This document shows positions 8,250-16,717 of a stretch of DNA of 64,000 nt, piece by piece. Where the stretch lies: the NCBI GenBank assembly GCA_964458935.1, contig CAYWKS010000009.1:60725-124724 (forward strand), in the 5' to 3' direction. Each line of letters opens with the position of its first letter. The stretch's first letter is position 1. The DNA is from CAYWKS01 sp964458935 (GTDB lineage: Bacteria > Planctomycetota > Phycisphaerae > Phycisphaerales > Zrk34). A program made the translations under genes and the position numbers. A model generated the notes under the pieces. That model was given only the letters and a program-made list of their open reading frames with translations. It was not told where the DNA came from and made no database searches.

Positions 8250-8639
8250 ATGCGAATCTCCCTGGTCATCATGATCGTGCTGGCGGCCACCGCGGCCTGC
8301 GCCAAGGCCGGCCGTCTCGGCGAGGCGACCTCGACCGGCATCGAGGCGTTCATGCTCGATGCACCCCTGCATCACCGCTATCTGCCGGTCAGCGACGAAG
8401 CGGCCCTGCCGGACGCGTGGGCCCGGGCACTGTCTGAGCGGCGTGCGGCGCCCGCCCGCGATCGCGTCGCGGCCGATGCCCGCCGCGTCGCCGCCGCGGC
8501 GTTGCTGCCGAGGCCGACCGATCGCAGCGAGCCCGAGGCTCGGCGCGAGTCCGGTCCGGCCCGATGCCCGGCGCCGATGCTCGTCGCGGTGATGGCCACG
8601 TCCGTCGTCGGCGTGTTCACGACCCGCCCGGCACGGTGA
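8250..8639 (+). CDS. Small exported protein of unknown function
   Basis: A 129-residue protein starting at an ATG with a good ribosome site (GCAGGAG). A hydrophobic N-terminus ends in LAATAAC, which could be a lipobox or an ordinary signal peptidase I site. The rest is Ala/Arg-rich with no recognised domain, and a weak hydrophobic patch lies near the end (MLVAVMATSVVGVF). It sits between two copies of a 25-base element, the second preceding a PEP-CTERM gene, so the two genes may share regulation. Confidence 0.55.
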   Translation: MRISLVIMIVLAATAACAKAGRLGEATSTGIEAFMLDAPLHHRYLPVSDEAALPDAWARALSERRAAPARDRVAADARRVAAAALLPRPTDRSEPEARRESGPARCPAPMLVAVMATSVVGVFTTRPAR

Positions 8640-8680
8640 CGGTCCGCCACCATCGGAACCGAGAGACATCCGCACATCCC

Positions 8681-8705
8681 GCTTGCGTCCGGGCCCGTTA
8701 TATCG
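8681..8705 (+). repeat. 25-base upstream element, copy 2
   Basis: Second copy of the element at 8134-8158 (22/25 identical). It lies 92 bases before ATG 8798 of the PEP-CTERM gene, the same spacing as copy 1 to its gene. Confidence 0.5.
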
Positions 8706-8797
8706 GTTGGTCTTGTTGCAGCGATCGACACCATGGATCGCGACGCCGCCGACACCACACGGCGAACCCGTGCCTGCATCAAGTGAAAGCAAGCAAC

Positions 8798-9886
8798 ATG
8801 GCTCAATCGATCAGGGCAGACATGACTCGCAACATACTCATGGCCGCGCTGGCCTGCGCCGCGCTGGCCGGGCCGACCGCCGCCGACGTCATCGGTACGG
8901 ACCTGAACGACTTCGCCGTGTACAGCGGCGGCCACTTCGGGGCCGACGCGGATGTGAGGATCGACGGCCGCATCGGCGCCGGCGGCCGCGCCCATTTCGG
9001 TTCGGGCGCGAGTGCGACGTCGGATGTCTACACCGCGTCGAGCTTCAGCAGCGACAGGGCAGTGACCATCGGCGGTCGCATCGTCGCGCGGCAGGGCGTC
9101 TCGGTCGATCGGGACGGCTCGGTCGGGTCCATCGACGCCGGCGGTGACGTGTGGGTCGGGCGAGACAGCGCCGTGGGCGGAGCGATCCAGGGCGGGGGCG
9201 GGGTGAGCCTCGAGCGCGGTGTCCGCGTCGGCGGCCACGTCGCCTACAACGATGCTTACTGGGCCGACGCCTCGGCGACGATCAACGGCTCGGTCACCGA
9301 CAACGCCGGCCCCGATCGCTGGGATGCGCTGACGCTGAGCAACCCCGGCCCGGCCACGCCGAGCGGGCAGTCCCAGTGGTATGGAAGCAACAGCGACGAA
9401 TCGCTGGCCGCCGGCGACTTCGGCTCGATCAGCACCGATCGCGACGTGACGCTGCGGCTGACCGCAGGCCAGTACAACCTTGCGAGTCTGTGGCTCGGCC
9501 GCGACAGCCGGCTGATCGTGGACACCTCCGCGGGCGATGTGGCCATCAACGTCGCAGGCGCCTTCAGCGCCGACCGCGGGCTGGTGATCGACAACGTCGG
9601 CACCGGTGAACTGGTCATCCAAACCGGCGGCAACCTCTCGCTCAACCGCGACAGCCTCGTCGAGGCGCAACTGCTCAGCTTCGGCGGAGCGAGCATCGAT
9701 CGTGACTCGCACATCGATGGCACGCTGCACGCCTTGCGCGACGTGTGGCTGGATCGTGGTGTGACGGTCACGGGCGTCGGCGCCGGCGCGGCGTCGCACG
9801 CGGCGGTTCCCGAACCGGCCACGCTCGCGCTGTTCCTCGCCAGCGGCGCGTGCCTGCTGCGTCGGCCCAGGCGCCAGGCGGCCTGA
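8798..9886 (+). CDS. PEP-CTERM protein with repeated beta-helix-like strands
   Basis: About 362 residues. The N-terminus carries a signal peptide (TRNILMAALACAALAGPTAA). The body has many short turns of the type SGGHFGADADVRIDGRIGAG, SVDRDGSVGSIDAGG and VWVGRDSAVGGAIQGG, as expected for a right-handed beta helix or bactofilin-like solenoid. It ends with AAVPEPATLALFLA, a hydrophobic stretch and RRPRR, a full PEP-CTERM signal. It is probably an exosortase substrate of the cell surface or matrix. ATG 8798 is preferred because its spacing from the 25-base element equals that of the preceding gene; ATG 8822 is an alternative. Confidence 0.85.
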   Translation: MAQSIRADMTRNILMAALACAALAGPTAADVIGTDLNDFAVYSGGHFGADADVRIDGRIGAGGRAHFGSGASATSDVYTASSFSSDRAVTIGGRIVARQGVSVDRDGSVGSIDAGGDVWVGRDSAVGGAIQGGGGVSLERGVRVGGHVAYNDAYWADASATINGSVTDNAGPDRWDALTLSNPGPATPSGQSQWYGSNSDESLAAGDFGSISTDRDVTLRLTAGQYNLASLWLGRDSRLIVDTSAGDVAINVAGAFSADRGLVIDNVGTGELVIQTGGNLSLNRDSLVEAQLLSFGGASIDRDSHIDGTLHALRDVWLDRGVTVTGVGAGAASHAAVPEPATLALFLASGACLLRRPRRQAA

Positions 9887-9899
9887 GACCGGCCGGCGT

Positions 9900-10289
9900 T
9901 CAGTGGCCGCCGTCGCCCTGCGCCGCGCAGCGGTCGCAGCGGCCGTACAGAATCACCTCATGATCATCGAGCACGAACCCGCGCGGCAGGGCGGGTGCGT
10001 GCGTCAACGCGCAGCCGGCGACGTCGAAGACCCGATCGCACTGCGTGCAGTGAAAATGGTGGTGGTGCTCAAGGTCGGCCAACTCATACCGGGCGGGCTC
10101 GCCGGGCAGTTCGACGGGCTTGAGCCATTCGGCTTCGACCAGGTCGTTGACAGCGCGGTAGACGGTGGCGACGCCGAGCCGCGGAAGGTCGCGCCGGGCC
10201 AACGCGTGAGCCTCGGGCACACTCAAGGGTCGTCCGGCGTCGCGGAAGGCCCGCTCGATGATCTGGCGTTGTTGGGTCTGCCGCTGCAT
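9900..10289 (-). CDS. Fur-family metalloregulator (Fur/Zur/PerR)
   Basis: A 129-residue repressor with an N-terminal winged helix (recognition region LGVATVYRAVNDLVEAEWL). The C-terminal metal-binding dimer domain holds the His-rich DLEHHHHFHCTQC segment and a second GRCDRC pair near the end, forming the structural zinc site. It binds DNA when loaded with iron, zinc or manganese, and the sequence does not say which. A Fur-box-like half site lies immediately upstream, over the divergent promoter of the prepilin gene, so autoregulation and control of that operon are likely. TACAAT (10297-10302) is seven bases from ATG with no ribosome site, so the mRNA may be leaderless. Confidence 0.9.
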   Translation of the reverse strand: MQRQTQQRQIIERAFRDAGRPLSVPEAHALARRDLPRLGVATVYRAVNDLVEAEWLKPVELPGEPARYELADLEHHHHFHCTQCDRVFDVAGCALTHAPALPRGFVLDDHEVILYGRCDRCAAQGDGGH

Positions 10290-10304
10290 GCGGGGAATTG
10301 TACC

Positions 10305-10336
10305 TTGACACTTGTTGATAGCGCGTTATCATTATC
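10305..10336 (+). promoter_or_regulatory. Promoter overlapped by a Fur-box-like operator
   Basis: TTGACA (10305-10310), 16 bases, TATCAT (10327-10332) drives the prepilin/PEP-CTERM pair. Reading the minus strand from 10336 gives GATAATGATAA, identical to the first 11 bases of the classical Fur box, covering the -10. The site also lies just upstream of fur itself. Confidence 0.6.
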
Positions 10337-10374
10337 GCTCGGTGGCCGCGGTGCGGCCCGGAGTGATAGTGGTG

Positions 10375-11190
10375 ATGCTCGAGCACGCGATACGCCCATC
10401 AAATTCGCCCGTCTCGGCCGGCTTCACGCTCGTGGAACTGCTGGTCGTTGTAGCGATCATCGCGCTGTTGCTGGCCCTGCTCATTCCCGCGCTGGGCGAG
10501 GCGAGGCGGCTGGCGCGGGCGGTGAACTGCATGAGCAACATGCGCCAGCTCGAGATCGCCCACCACAGCTACGTCACAGCCCATCGCGGCACGATGATCG
10601 ACGTTGGCCTGGCGCACGGCGGCCTGCACGGCGACGAACAGTCCACCTGGGTCAACACCCTCAAGGACTTCTGGACGGATTACGAGGACGCCGGCGCCGG
10701 CGAGCAGATCCGCGCCCGCTCCCCGTTGGACGACAGCCCGCACTGGGGGCCGGCCCCGGCCGGCAGGCCCTTGCCCGGTTCGTCCGACCCTAATCAGCGC
10801 CGCCGCACCAGCTACGGGCTCAACGATTACCTCACCTCCGCCGCCCCGACCCAGCAACAGAGCCACCGCCGTATCGAGCATATCGCCTCACCGGGCAGCA
10901 CGGTCCACGTGCTGATCATGGGCTTCGGCGCTTACCCCCAGTTGGGCGTGGAGGGCGACTTCGCGGGGGCTGACCACGTGCACGCGACGGGCTGGTTCCG
11001 ATCGAGCGGCCCGCCCGCCCACGCCCGTGCAGCCACCCAGGCGCAGACCAACGCCGTCAACGGCGACCTCGGCGCCGCCGATGCGGTCAGCAATTACGCG
11101 TTCCTCGACGGTCACGTCGAGAAGGTCCCGTTTTCCGAGTTAGGCACCGGTCCCGATCACAACATGTTCAACCCCGATGTCGGCCCGTAG
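10375..11190 (+). CDS. Prepilin-like protein with N-methylation site and C-terminal DG-H motif
   Basis: A 271-residue pseudopilin-like protein. The type IV prepilin signal is SAG|FTLVELLVVVAIIALL, cleaved before Phe and methylated by prepilin peptidase in this family, followed by a hydrophobic helix. The C-terminus has the FLDGHVEKV motif typical of the very large planctomycete family with H-X9-DG processing-associated ends. The location is the inner membrane/periplasm; the role is unknown and most members are not pilus subunits. It lies 28 bases before a PEP-CTERM gene under a Fur-box promoter. ATG 10375 is the closest start that keeps the leader short. Confidence 0.85.
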   Translation: MLEHAIRPSNSPVSAGFTLVELLVVVAIIALLLALLIPALGEARRLARAVNCMSNMRQLEIAHHSYVTAHRGTMIDVGLAHGGLHGDEQSTWVNTLKDFWTDYEDAGAGEQIRARSPLDDSPHWGPAPAGRPLPGSSDPNQRRRTSYGLNDYLTSAAPTQQQSHRRIEHIASPGSTVHVLIMGFGAYPQLGVEGDFAGADHVHATGWFRSSGPPAHARAATQAQTNAVNGDLGAADAVSNYAFLDGHVEKVPFSELGTGPDHNMFNPDVGP

Positions 11191-11218
11191 TCGGCGTCAC
11201 GTTCCAAGGAGTTTCGAG

Positions 11219-11941
11219 ATGACAGATACCGTGAAGAATCCCACCCGCCATGCCCTTTGGATCACCGCCGTCGTCGTGCTCGCCGTCGGTCAGGCATCGT
11301 TCGCCCAGCACAGCGACATCGAGTTCGACTACCAGAACAACAAGATCGACGTGAAGTTCGGCTCGGAGGGGCAGGTCTTCGAGGGCGACTTCGACACCTC
11401 GGGCTTGTTCGAGCAGTTCACCGACGACCCGGGCTTCGCTTCGGAAGCCGATGAGGGCCTCGGCGTGAATCCCGGCGACTTCATCGACTACAACATCCTC
11501 GGCCCGCTGGAGTACCACGACGGCAGCGGTTTCGCCGCCGTGCCGACGGGCGCGAGCATCGACATCGGCGATAATCCCAACGGCGGGCTCTCGGTGACCG
11601 ACGCGACGGCCGGACCGGTCAGCGGCACCGGCGTGGTCGGACAGGCCGACGGAGGCGGTGACGTACACACCCACATCGAGTTCACCCTCGCGCCCGGGTC
11701 ACTGGATGCCCCCGAGTACGGCGCGTATGGCATCCTCATGGAACTGACCACCGACGCGTCGGGCATCGGCAATTCCGATCCGTTCTACATCGTGTTCAAC
11801 TTCGGGCTGGACGAGGAGACGTTCGAGGGCGCGGTCGAAGACTACGCCAACAAGATCCCCGAGCCGACGTCGCTGGCGCTGGCGGGTGCCGGCGCGGTGC
11901 TGGTGCTGAGTCGTCGTCGGCGCACGCCGACCGACTCGTAA
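11219..11941 (+). CDS. PEP-CTERM surface protein, second gene of the prepilin operon
   Basis: The 240-residue product starts at an ATG after AAGGAG. It has a signal peptide (HALWITAVVVLAVGQASFA), an acidic beta-rich body (GDFDTSGLFEQF, DVHTHIEFTLAPG) and a C-terminal sorting signal KIPEPTSLALAG with hydrophobic stretch and RRRR. The body resembles the choice-of-anchor-type all-beta proteins, but I do not recognise a named domain. It follows the prepilin-like gene closely and is followed by a strong terminator, so the two form an operon likely under Fur-family control. Confidence 0.86.
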   Translation: MTDTVKNPTRHALWITAVVVLAVGQASFAQHSDIEFDYQNNKIDVKFGSEGQVFEGDFDTSGLFEQFTDDPGFASEADEGLGVNPGDFIDYNILGPLEYHDGSGFAAVPTGASIDIGDNPNGGLSVTDATAGPVSGTGVVGQADGGGDVHTHIEFTLAPGSLDAPEYGAYGILMELTTDASGIGNSDPFYIVFNFGLDEETFEGAVEDYANKIPEPTSLALAGAGAVLVLSRRRRTPTDS

Positions 11942-11981
11942 ACAGCGCAAGTCAGCAACCACGCTCCTGTACTGAGCTGCC

Positions 11982-12017
11982 GGCGGCGCGATCCTGAACG
12001 GTCGCGCCGCCTTTCTT
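11982..12017 (+). terminator. Rho-independent terminator
   Basis: GGCGGCGCGAtC pairs with GgTCGCGCCGCC and is followed by TTTCTT. It ends the prepilin/PEP-CTERM operon. Confidence 0.75.
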
Positions 12018-12042
12018 ATTCGTCAGGTCCGAGGTATTGGGC

Positions 12043-14421
12043 ATGGATAGGCGACTTCGACTGACCGCGCTCTATCTGATCTTCCTGCTGTCGGGTGTGG
12101 CGGGACTGGGTTATCAGATGGCGTTGGTGCGTATGTTCAGCGTCGGCCTGGGCCACGAGATGCCGGCGGTGCTGGCGGTGGTCGGTGCGTTCTTCGGCGG
12201 GTTGGCCATGGGCGCGTGGCTGCTGGACAAGCCCATCGCGCGCAGCAGGGTGCCGGGTCACTGGTACGTCGCGCTGGAAGTCGTGATCGGCTTGTGGGGT
12301 ATGTGCTGCGTGTGGCTGGTGGGCCCGGCGAATGACCTGGCGCTGGCGTGGATGGGCGAGCAGCCGGGCGCGATTCGGCAATGGCTCATTTCGCTGGGCA
12401 TCCCCTTGGCGGTGTTGCTGCCGGCGACGATGGCGATGGGGGCGACACTGCCTGCCATCGAACGCTTCGCCGCACCATGGGCCCCGGGCGGACGCTGCGT
12501 GGGCGGGTTGTACGCGGTCAACACGGCGGGGGCGATGATCGGCACCCTCGCCGGGGCGTTCTGGCTGGTGCCGCTGATGGGTTACCGCGATTCGGTGCTG
12601 GCCATGGCGGGCACGGACCTGCTGTGCGCTGCGATGATGCTGCCGCTGCTTCGCTCGCGCCGTACCGACGCGGGTGTTCCTCAAGTCCCCCCGGACCAGG
12701 CGGGTGAGCCCGACGATGCGCCTTCCCCGCCTCGCGTCATGGTGATCCTGTTTGCCACGGGCCTGCTGGGCATCGGTTACGAACTCGTCGGCCTGCGGGT
12801 GTTGGCCCAGGTCATCGAGAACACGGTCTACAGCTACGCCGCGGCGCTGGCGATCTTCCTGATGGGCACGGCGATCGGAGCCGGGCTCTACCAGCGCCTG
12901 GCCCGGGGTCGAGGGTTCCATCGCCGGCTGGGCTACCTCCTGTGCGGGCTGTCGGTGACGTGCCAGCTTGGCGGGCTGGGCCTTGCTTATAGCCGCGAGG
13001 TCTACCAGGCCTGCCGTCTGACGTTGGGCGACAGTCTGTCATCGGTGGCGTTGAGCGAGATGGCGGTTGCCGCGTGTGTCTTTCTGCTGCCGACGATTCT
13101 GATGGGGGCGGTCTTCAGCCACCTGGTTCAATCGTTGAAGGATCGCGGCGGCGGCGTCGGTCGGGCGGTCGCGGTTAACACCGCCGGAGGTTTCGTGGCG
13201 CCGTTGATCGTCGGCGTACTGCTGATGCCGACGTTGGGCACCAAGTGGAGCCTGACCGCGGTCGCCCTTGGATACATGGCCCTGTTGACCGACTACGCCG
13301 CCGTGAGGCGATGGGTCTTGGTCGCGCCGTTCATCATGCTGCTGGTCGCGCCCGCCCATCTTCGACTGGTTCGCACCTTCGAAGGCCAACGCATAATCGA
13401 CTATCGCGAAGGCGTGATGGCGTCCGTGGCGGTCATTGAGGACGCCAGGAAGCACCGCTTCCTGCGTGTCAACAATCGCTATCAGATGGGGGGAACGAGC
13501 CCCGATGCGATTCGGATGGAGTTGCGGCAGGGGCACTTGCCACTGCTGCTGCACCCTGACCCCGAGCGAGCGCTGTACCTGGGAATCGGGACGGGCGTGA
13601 CGGCGCTGGCGGCGGCAGACCATCGTGGTCTTCAAGCTGATGCGGTGGAACTGGTCCCCGAGGTCGTCAATGTACTGCCCGCCTTTGCGGTCAAGGACAC
13701 CGACCTGACTGAGGTCCCATCCATCCGCGTGCTCACCGCTGATGCGCGACGCTTCGTGCGGACGACCGACCATCGCTACGACGTCATCATCGCCGACCTC
13801 TTTCACCCGGCGCGCGACGGCGGGGGGATGCTCTACACGCAGGAACACTTTCGCGCGATCAAGGATCGACTGAAGGATGGCGGCCTCTTCTGCCAATGGT
13901 TGCCGATGTATCAGTTGGATCGGGACACGTTTGGTCTGATCGTGCGAACTTTCCTCCAAGTGTATCCTGATGCCCGCGCGGTGATGGCCGACCTGAACCT
14001 GCAGCATCCGGCCGTGGGCCTGGTTGCGGTCAATGGCGACTGGCCGGGATACGGTTCGACGTGGTTTACGGATCGCGTGACCGATCCTGCGCTAGGCCGG
14101 GCGCTTGAATCGATCGGGCTGACCGATGCGCTGAGCTTGATGGGCATGGGTATCGGCGGTGCTTCGGACCTCGCCCGGTACGCGGGCACGGGCGCGATCA
14201 ATACCGACAATCGCCCGCTGGTCGCTTACCAGGCGCCGCACTTTGCGGCACAGCGCCGCCCGACGTCGTACGGCCGGATGATCGATCTCATTGATAGCAT
14301 TGAACCCGGACCGGGGCATTGGACGGCCAACGACGAGTCATTCGCCGGCGAGCTTGGTCAGTGGGTGCAGCGACGCAACGACGCGTTTCGGGAGGCGATC
14401 GAGAACTCATCCCCGAAATAG
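12043..14421 (+). CDS. Membrane-fused spermidine-synthase-like protein
   Basis: A 792-residue protein. Residues 1-430 contain a dozen or more hydrophobic helices in two similar halves (SGVAGLGYQMALVRMFS and later GIGYELVGLRVLAQV). The C-terminal part (about 445-720) is a spermidine-synthase-type Rossmann methyltransferase/aminopropyltransferase fold with YLGIGTGVTALAAADH near residue 511 and DVIIADLFHPAR. Such fused proteins are widespread, but few are shown to make polyamines; the substrate is open and it may lack aminopropyl activity. It stands alone, facing the convergent lipA. Confidence 0.85.
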   Translation: MDRRLRLTALYLIFLLSGVAGLGYQMALVRMFSVGLGHEMPAVLAVVGAFFGGLAMGAWLLDKPIARSRVPGHWYVALEVVIGLWGMCCVWLVGPANDLALAWMGEQPGAIRQWLISLGIPLAVLLPATMAMGATLPAIERFAAPWAPGGRCVGGLYAVNTAGAMIGTLAGAFWLVPLMGYRDSVLAMAGTDLLCAAMMLPLLRSRRTDAGVPQVPPDQAGEPDDAPSPPRVMVILFATGLLGIGYELVGLRVLAQVIENTVYSYAAALAIFLMGTAIGAGLYQRLARGRGFHRRLGYLLCGLSVTCQLGGLGLAYSREVYQACRLTLGDSLSSVALSEMAVAACVFLLPTILMGAVFSHLVQSLKDRGGGVGRAVAVNTAGGFVAPLIVGVLLMPTLGTKWSLTAVALGYMALLTDYAAVRRWVLVAPFIMLLVAPAHLRLVRTFEGQRIIDYREGVMASVAVIEDARKHRFLRVNNRYQMGGTSPDAIRMELRQGHLPLLLHPDPERALYLGIGTGVTALAAADHRGLQADAVELVPEVVNVLPAFAVKDTDLTEVPSIRVLTADARRFVRTTDHRYDVIIADLFHPARDGGGMLYTQEHFRAIKDRLKDGGLFCQWLPMYQLDRDTFGLIVRTFLQVYPDARAVMADLNLQHPAVGLVAVNGDWPGYGSTWFTDRVTDPALGRALESIGLTDALSLMGMGIGGASDLARYAGTGAINTDNRPLVAYQAPHFAAQRRPTSYGRMIDLIDSIEPGPGHWTANDESFAGELGQWVQRRNDAFREAIENSSPK

Positions 14422-14741
14422 TCGCGGCCAGTGGACAATAAAGTACGCCGCGCCGACGAGGGGTCGACGCGGCGCCCGGGCCGGGCATCTCCGGACCTCG
14501 GGTGTGCACCGTGAGTACGGCGGGCGCGGCGGAAGCCGTCCACGCGCCGGCCGTGCATTCGTACTGTCTCAGATCAGCGACGTGTCAGGACGCTGCTGTT
14601 CATGGCGGTGTCTGTCCCCAGTGCTCAGCGACCTTGGCTGGAAACCCCCTGGCCGCATATATGTGGATTACATTATCTATTATTGTACACCACTCACAAC
14701 GGCGGCGACAAGAGGGGGCCTGTGGGGGCTGGGAAACGGTC
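14422..14741. other. Intergenic region between convergent genes
   Basis: No convincing gene. A GC-rich inverted repeat around 14446-14476 (GCCGCGCCGAC / GTCGACGCGGC) may be a bidirectional terminator. A short AT-rich patch (about 14665-14690, TTACATTATCTATTATTGT) stands out from the GC-rich surroundings without an assignable role. Confidence 0.4.
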
Positions 14742-15683
14742 TCAGGTCGACGCCTGCTGGGCGGCGACGGCCTGGCGGTCGGCGTGGTAGGAACTGCGGA
14801 CCATCGGGCCGCTCTCGACGTGGACCAGCCCCATCGACTCGCCGACCCGCTTGTACTCGGCAAAGACCTCGGGCCTCACGAAACGCTGCACCGGCAGGTG
14901 GTGGGCCGACGGCTGGAGGTACTGACCGATCGTCAGGATATCGCAGGCGCCCCGGTCGCACCGCGTACCCTGCAGGAGATCATCCATGAGCTCGACCACC
15001 TCGTCGTCGGTTTCACCGATGCCGACCATGATGCCGGTCTTGGTGGCAAAGCCCTGCTGCTTGGAGCGGCGGAGCAACTCGATGGAGCGGTCGTACTTGG
15101 CCTGCGGGCGCACGGCCCGGTACAGCCGCCTGACCGTTTCGAGGTTGTGGTTGAGCACGTCGGGCCCGGCGTCGAGCACGGTCTGCAGGGCGTCCCAATC
15201 GCCGCAGAAGTCGGGGATGAGCACCTCGATCTTGACCTGGGGTGTGGTCTTACGGATCCGGCGGATCGTCCGCGCCCAGATCTTCGCCCCGCCGTCGGGC
15301 AGCTCGTCACGGTTGACCGACGTGATCACGATGTAGTTCAGGCCCATGATCCGCACGGCGTCGGCGACGCGTTCGGGCTCCTGCTCATCGAGCACCGGAG
15401 GCTTGCCGGTCTTGATGTGACAGAACCCGCAGCTTCGCGTACAGACCTCGCCGAGGATCATGATGCTCGCCACGCCGGCCGACCAGCATTCGCCCATATT
15501 GGGGCAGCTCGCCTCTTCACACACTGTGTGCAGCTTGTGGCTGCGTACGAGCTTGAGCAGGTCGCTGTAACCGTCACCGTGGGGAACCTGGGCGCGGAGC
15601 CAGCGGGGCTTGCCTCGCTTCACAAACCGCGAGGCATCCACCTGATTGTCCAGAACCTGGTCTGTGAGCGAAAAAGTGGCCAT
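14742..15683 (-). CDS. lipA: Lipoyl synthase
   Basis: The 313-residue radical-SAM enzyme inserts two sulfurs into octanoyl groups on lipoyl-dependent proteins. Both iron-sulfur sites are present: the auxiliary cluster motif CEEASCPNMGEC and the radical SAM motif CTRSCGFC. The conserved end region GPMVRSSYHA with the Ser ligand is also present. Length is normal. The start MATFSL at 15683 is chosen over a longer reading because a TATACT -10 (15692-15697) lies just eight bases upstream, which implies a leaderless transcript. No lipB is nearby. Confidence 0.96.
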   Translation of the reverse strand: MATFSLTDQVLDNQVDASRFVKRGKPRWLRAQVPHGDGYSDLLKLVRSHKLHTVCEEASCPNMGECWSAGVASIMILGEVCTRSCGFCHIKTGKPPVLDEQEPERVADAVRIMGLNYIVITSVNRDELPDGGAKIWARTIRRIRKTTPQVKIEVLIPDFCGDWDALQTVLDAGPDVLNHNLETVRRLYRAVRPQAKYDRSIELLRRSKQQGFATKTGIMVGIGETDDEVVELMDDLLQGTRCDRGACDILTIGQYLQPSAHHLPVQRFVRPEVFAEYKRVGESMGLVHVESGPMVRSSYHADRQAVAAQQAST

Positions 15684-15761
15684 GGAATGGCAGTATAGCG
15701 GCAGGGCGTAGCATGTTCCGAGCGTTCGCGACAGCGCACCCCGGGCGTGTGGCCGCAATGG

Positions 15762-15790
15762 AAAACGCCCTCGGCCGGGGCCGAGGGCGT
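15762..15790 (-). terminator. Rho-independent terminator of the PEP-CTERM gene
   Basis: CGCCCTCGGCC / GGCCGAGGGCG forms a strong stem. On the minus strand it is followed by TTTTCC, downstream of the gene ending at 15830. Confidence 0.75.
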
Positions 15791-15829
15791 GGGGGTCGCT
15801 GAGGGGATATCGGGCGTGGCGGGCCTGTT

Positions 15830-16504
15830 TCAGCAGGCTCGACGGCGACGCCGCAGGAGGCTCACGCCACCGACGGCGAGCATCGCGAGGCTGGCCGGCT
15901 CGGGGACGGTGATCGACTGCAAATCGCCGAGCTGGTCGATGTGCGTGCCGAACAGGTCGCCGGCTCGCACGGAGTAGGCCAGTTGGAATGCGCCATTGCC
16001 CGGGGCCGGGATCACGTCCGACAGGTAGGACGAGGCGAGACCCAGCTCGAAGTCGGCGTCGGTCGAGACCATGTAGTCTTCGTCGGCCACACCGATCTGG
16101 TCGAAATCTTCGTCGACGAGCGAGACGGCCGAGGGGGTTGCGGCGCCGGTGAACTGTACGTCGATCTTGTACCGGAAGTTGAACGAGCCGTCGAAGAGGC
16201 TGATCGAGATCTGGGTGGGATTGGCCGCGGAGCCGGTTTCGAACCCGCCGCCGAGCGTATCGAAGCCCATGAAGAAGACGCTCGTGCCGTCGATCACCTC
16301 GTTGCGGAGGTAGACGAAGTCGATGTCGAGGTTGGAGTTGTTGAAGACGGTGGGCACGTCGCCGCTGTCCATGGACGAGACATCGTACTCATTGACGTTG
16401 ATCGTGCCGTCGACAGTGTCGAACAGCCCGGCTTGAGCCGGTGCGGCAATCAATCCCAGGACAGCGAACAGACCCCCGGTCACAGTAAGAGCGCAACGAC
16501 GCAT
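15830..16504 (-). CDS. PEP-CTERM surface protein
   Basis: A 224-residue protein. ATG at 16504 follows GGGAG and opens a signal peptide (CALTVTGGLFAVLGLIAAPAQA). The body is acidic and beta-rich (DTVDGTINVNEYDVSS, FVYLRNEVIDGTSVFFMGFD), resembling carbohydrate-binding-like or DOMON-like folds, but I cannot name the domain. The end is TVPEPASLAMLAVGG plus RRRRR, a complete exosortase signal. It is monocistronic, with its own promoter (16644-16671) and terminator. Confidence 0.87.
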   Translation of the reverse strand: MRRCALTVTGGLFAVLGLIAAPAQAGLFDTVDGTINVNEYDVSSMDSGDVPTVFNNSNLDIDFVYLRNEVIDGTSVFFMGFDTLGGGFETGSAANPTQISISLFDGSFNFRYKIDVQFTGAATPSAVSLVDEDFDQIGVADEDYMVSTDADFELGLASSYLSDVIPAPGNGAFQLAYSVRAGDLFGTHIDQLGDLQSITVPEPASLAMLAVGGVSLLRRRRRAC

Positions 16505-16643
16505 GGCTCCATCTCCCTTCTTCTGCACGCGAAAACAGCACGCGATGCAGCAGGTTTCAAACTTATCAGGTGGAGTGCATCGCCGCAGCCAAGCGGTCGA
16601 CAAGACGAGTAGCTCTCCCGTCCTCTCCACGAACAACAACTAA

Positions 16644-16671
16644 AATATAGCCGCCAGCCCAGCAAACGCAA
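16644..16671 (-). promoter_or_regulatory. Promoter of the PEP-CTERM gene
   Basis: On the minus strand TTGCGT (16671-16666), 16 bases, TATATT (16649-16644). The predicted leader is about 130 bases. Spacer length and hexamers resemble the promoter at 4052-4079 ahead of another PEP-CTERM gene. Confidence 0.55.
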
Positions 16672-16717
16672 GGGCAAACTGGGAATTAACTTATCTGGGC
16701 CCATGTCCCCAGGTGGA

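Noticed and set aside
14502..15698. A 398-codon plus-strand frame opposite lipA
   Set aside because: lipA on the other strand has all iron-sulfur motifs; this is its shadow.
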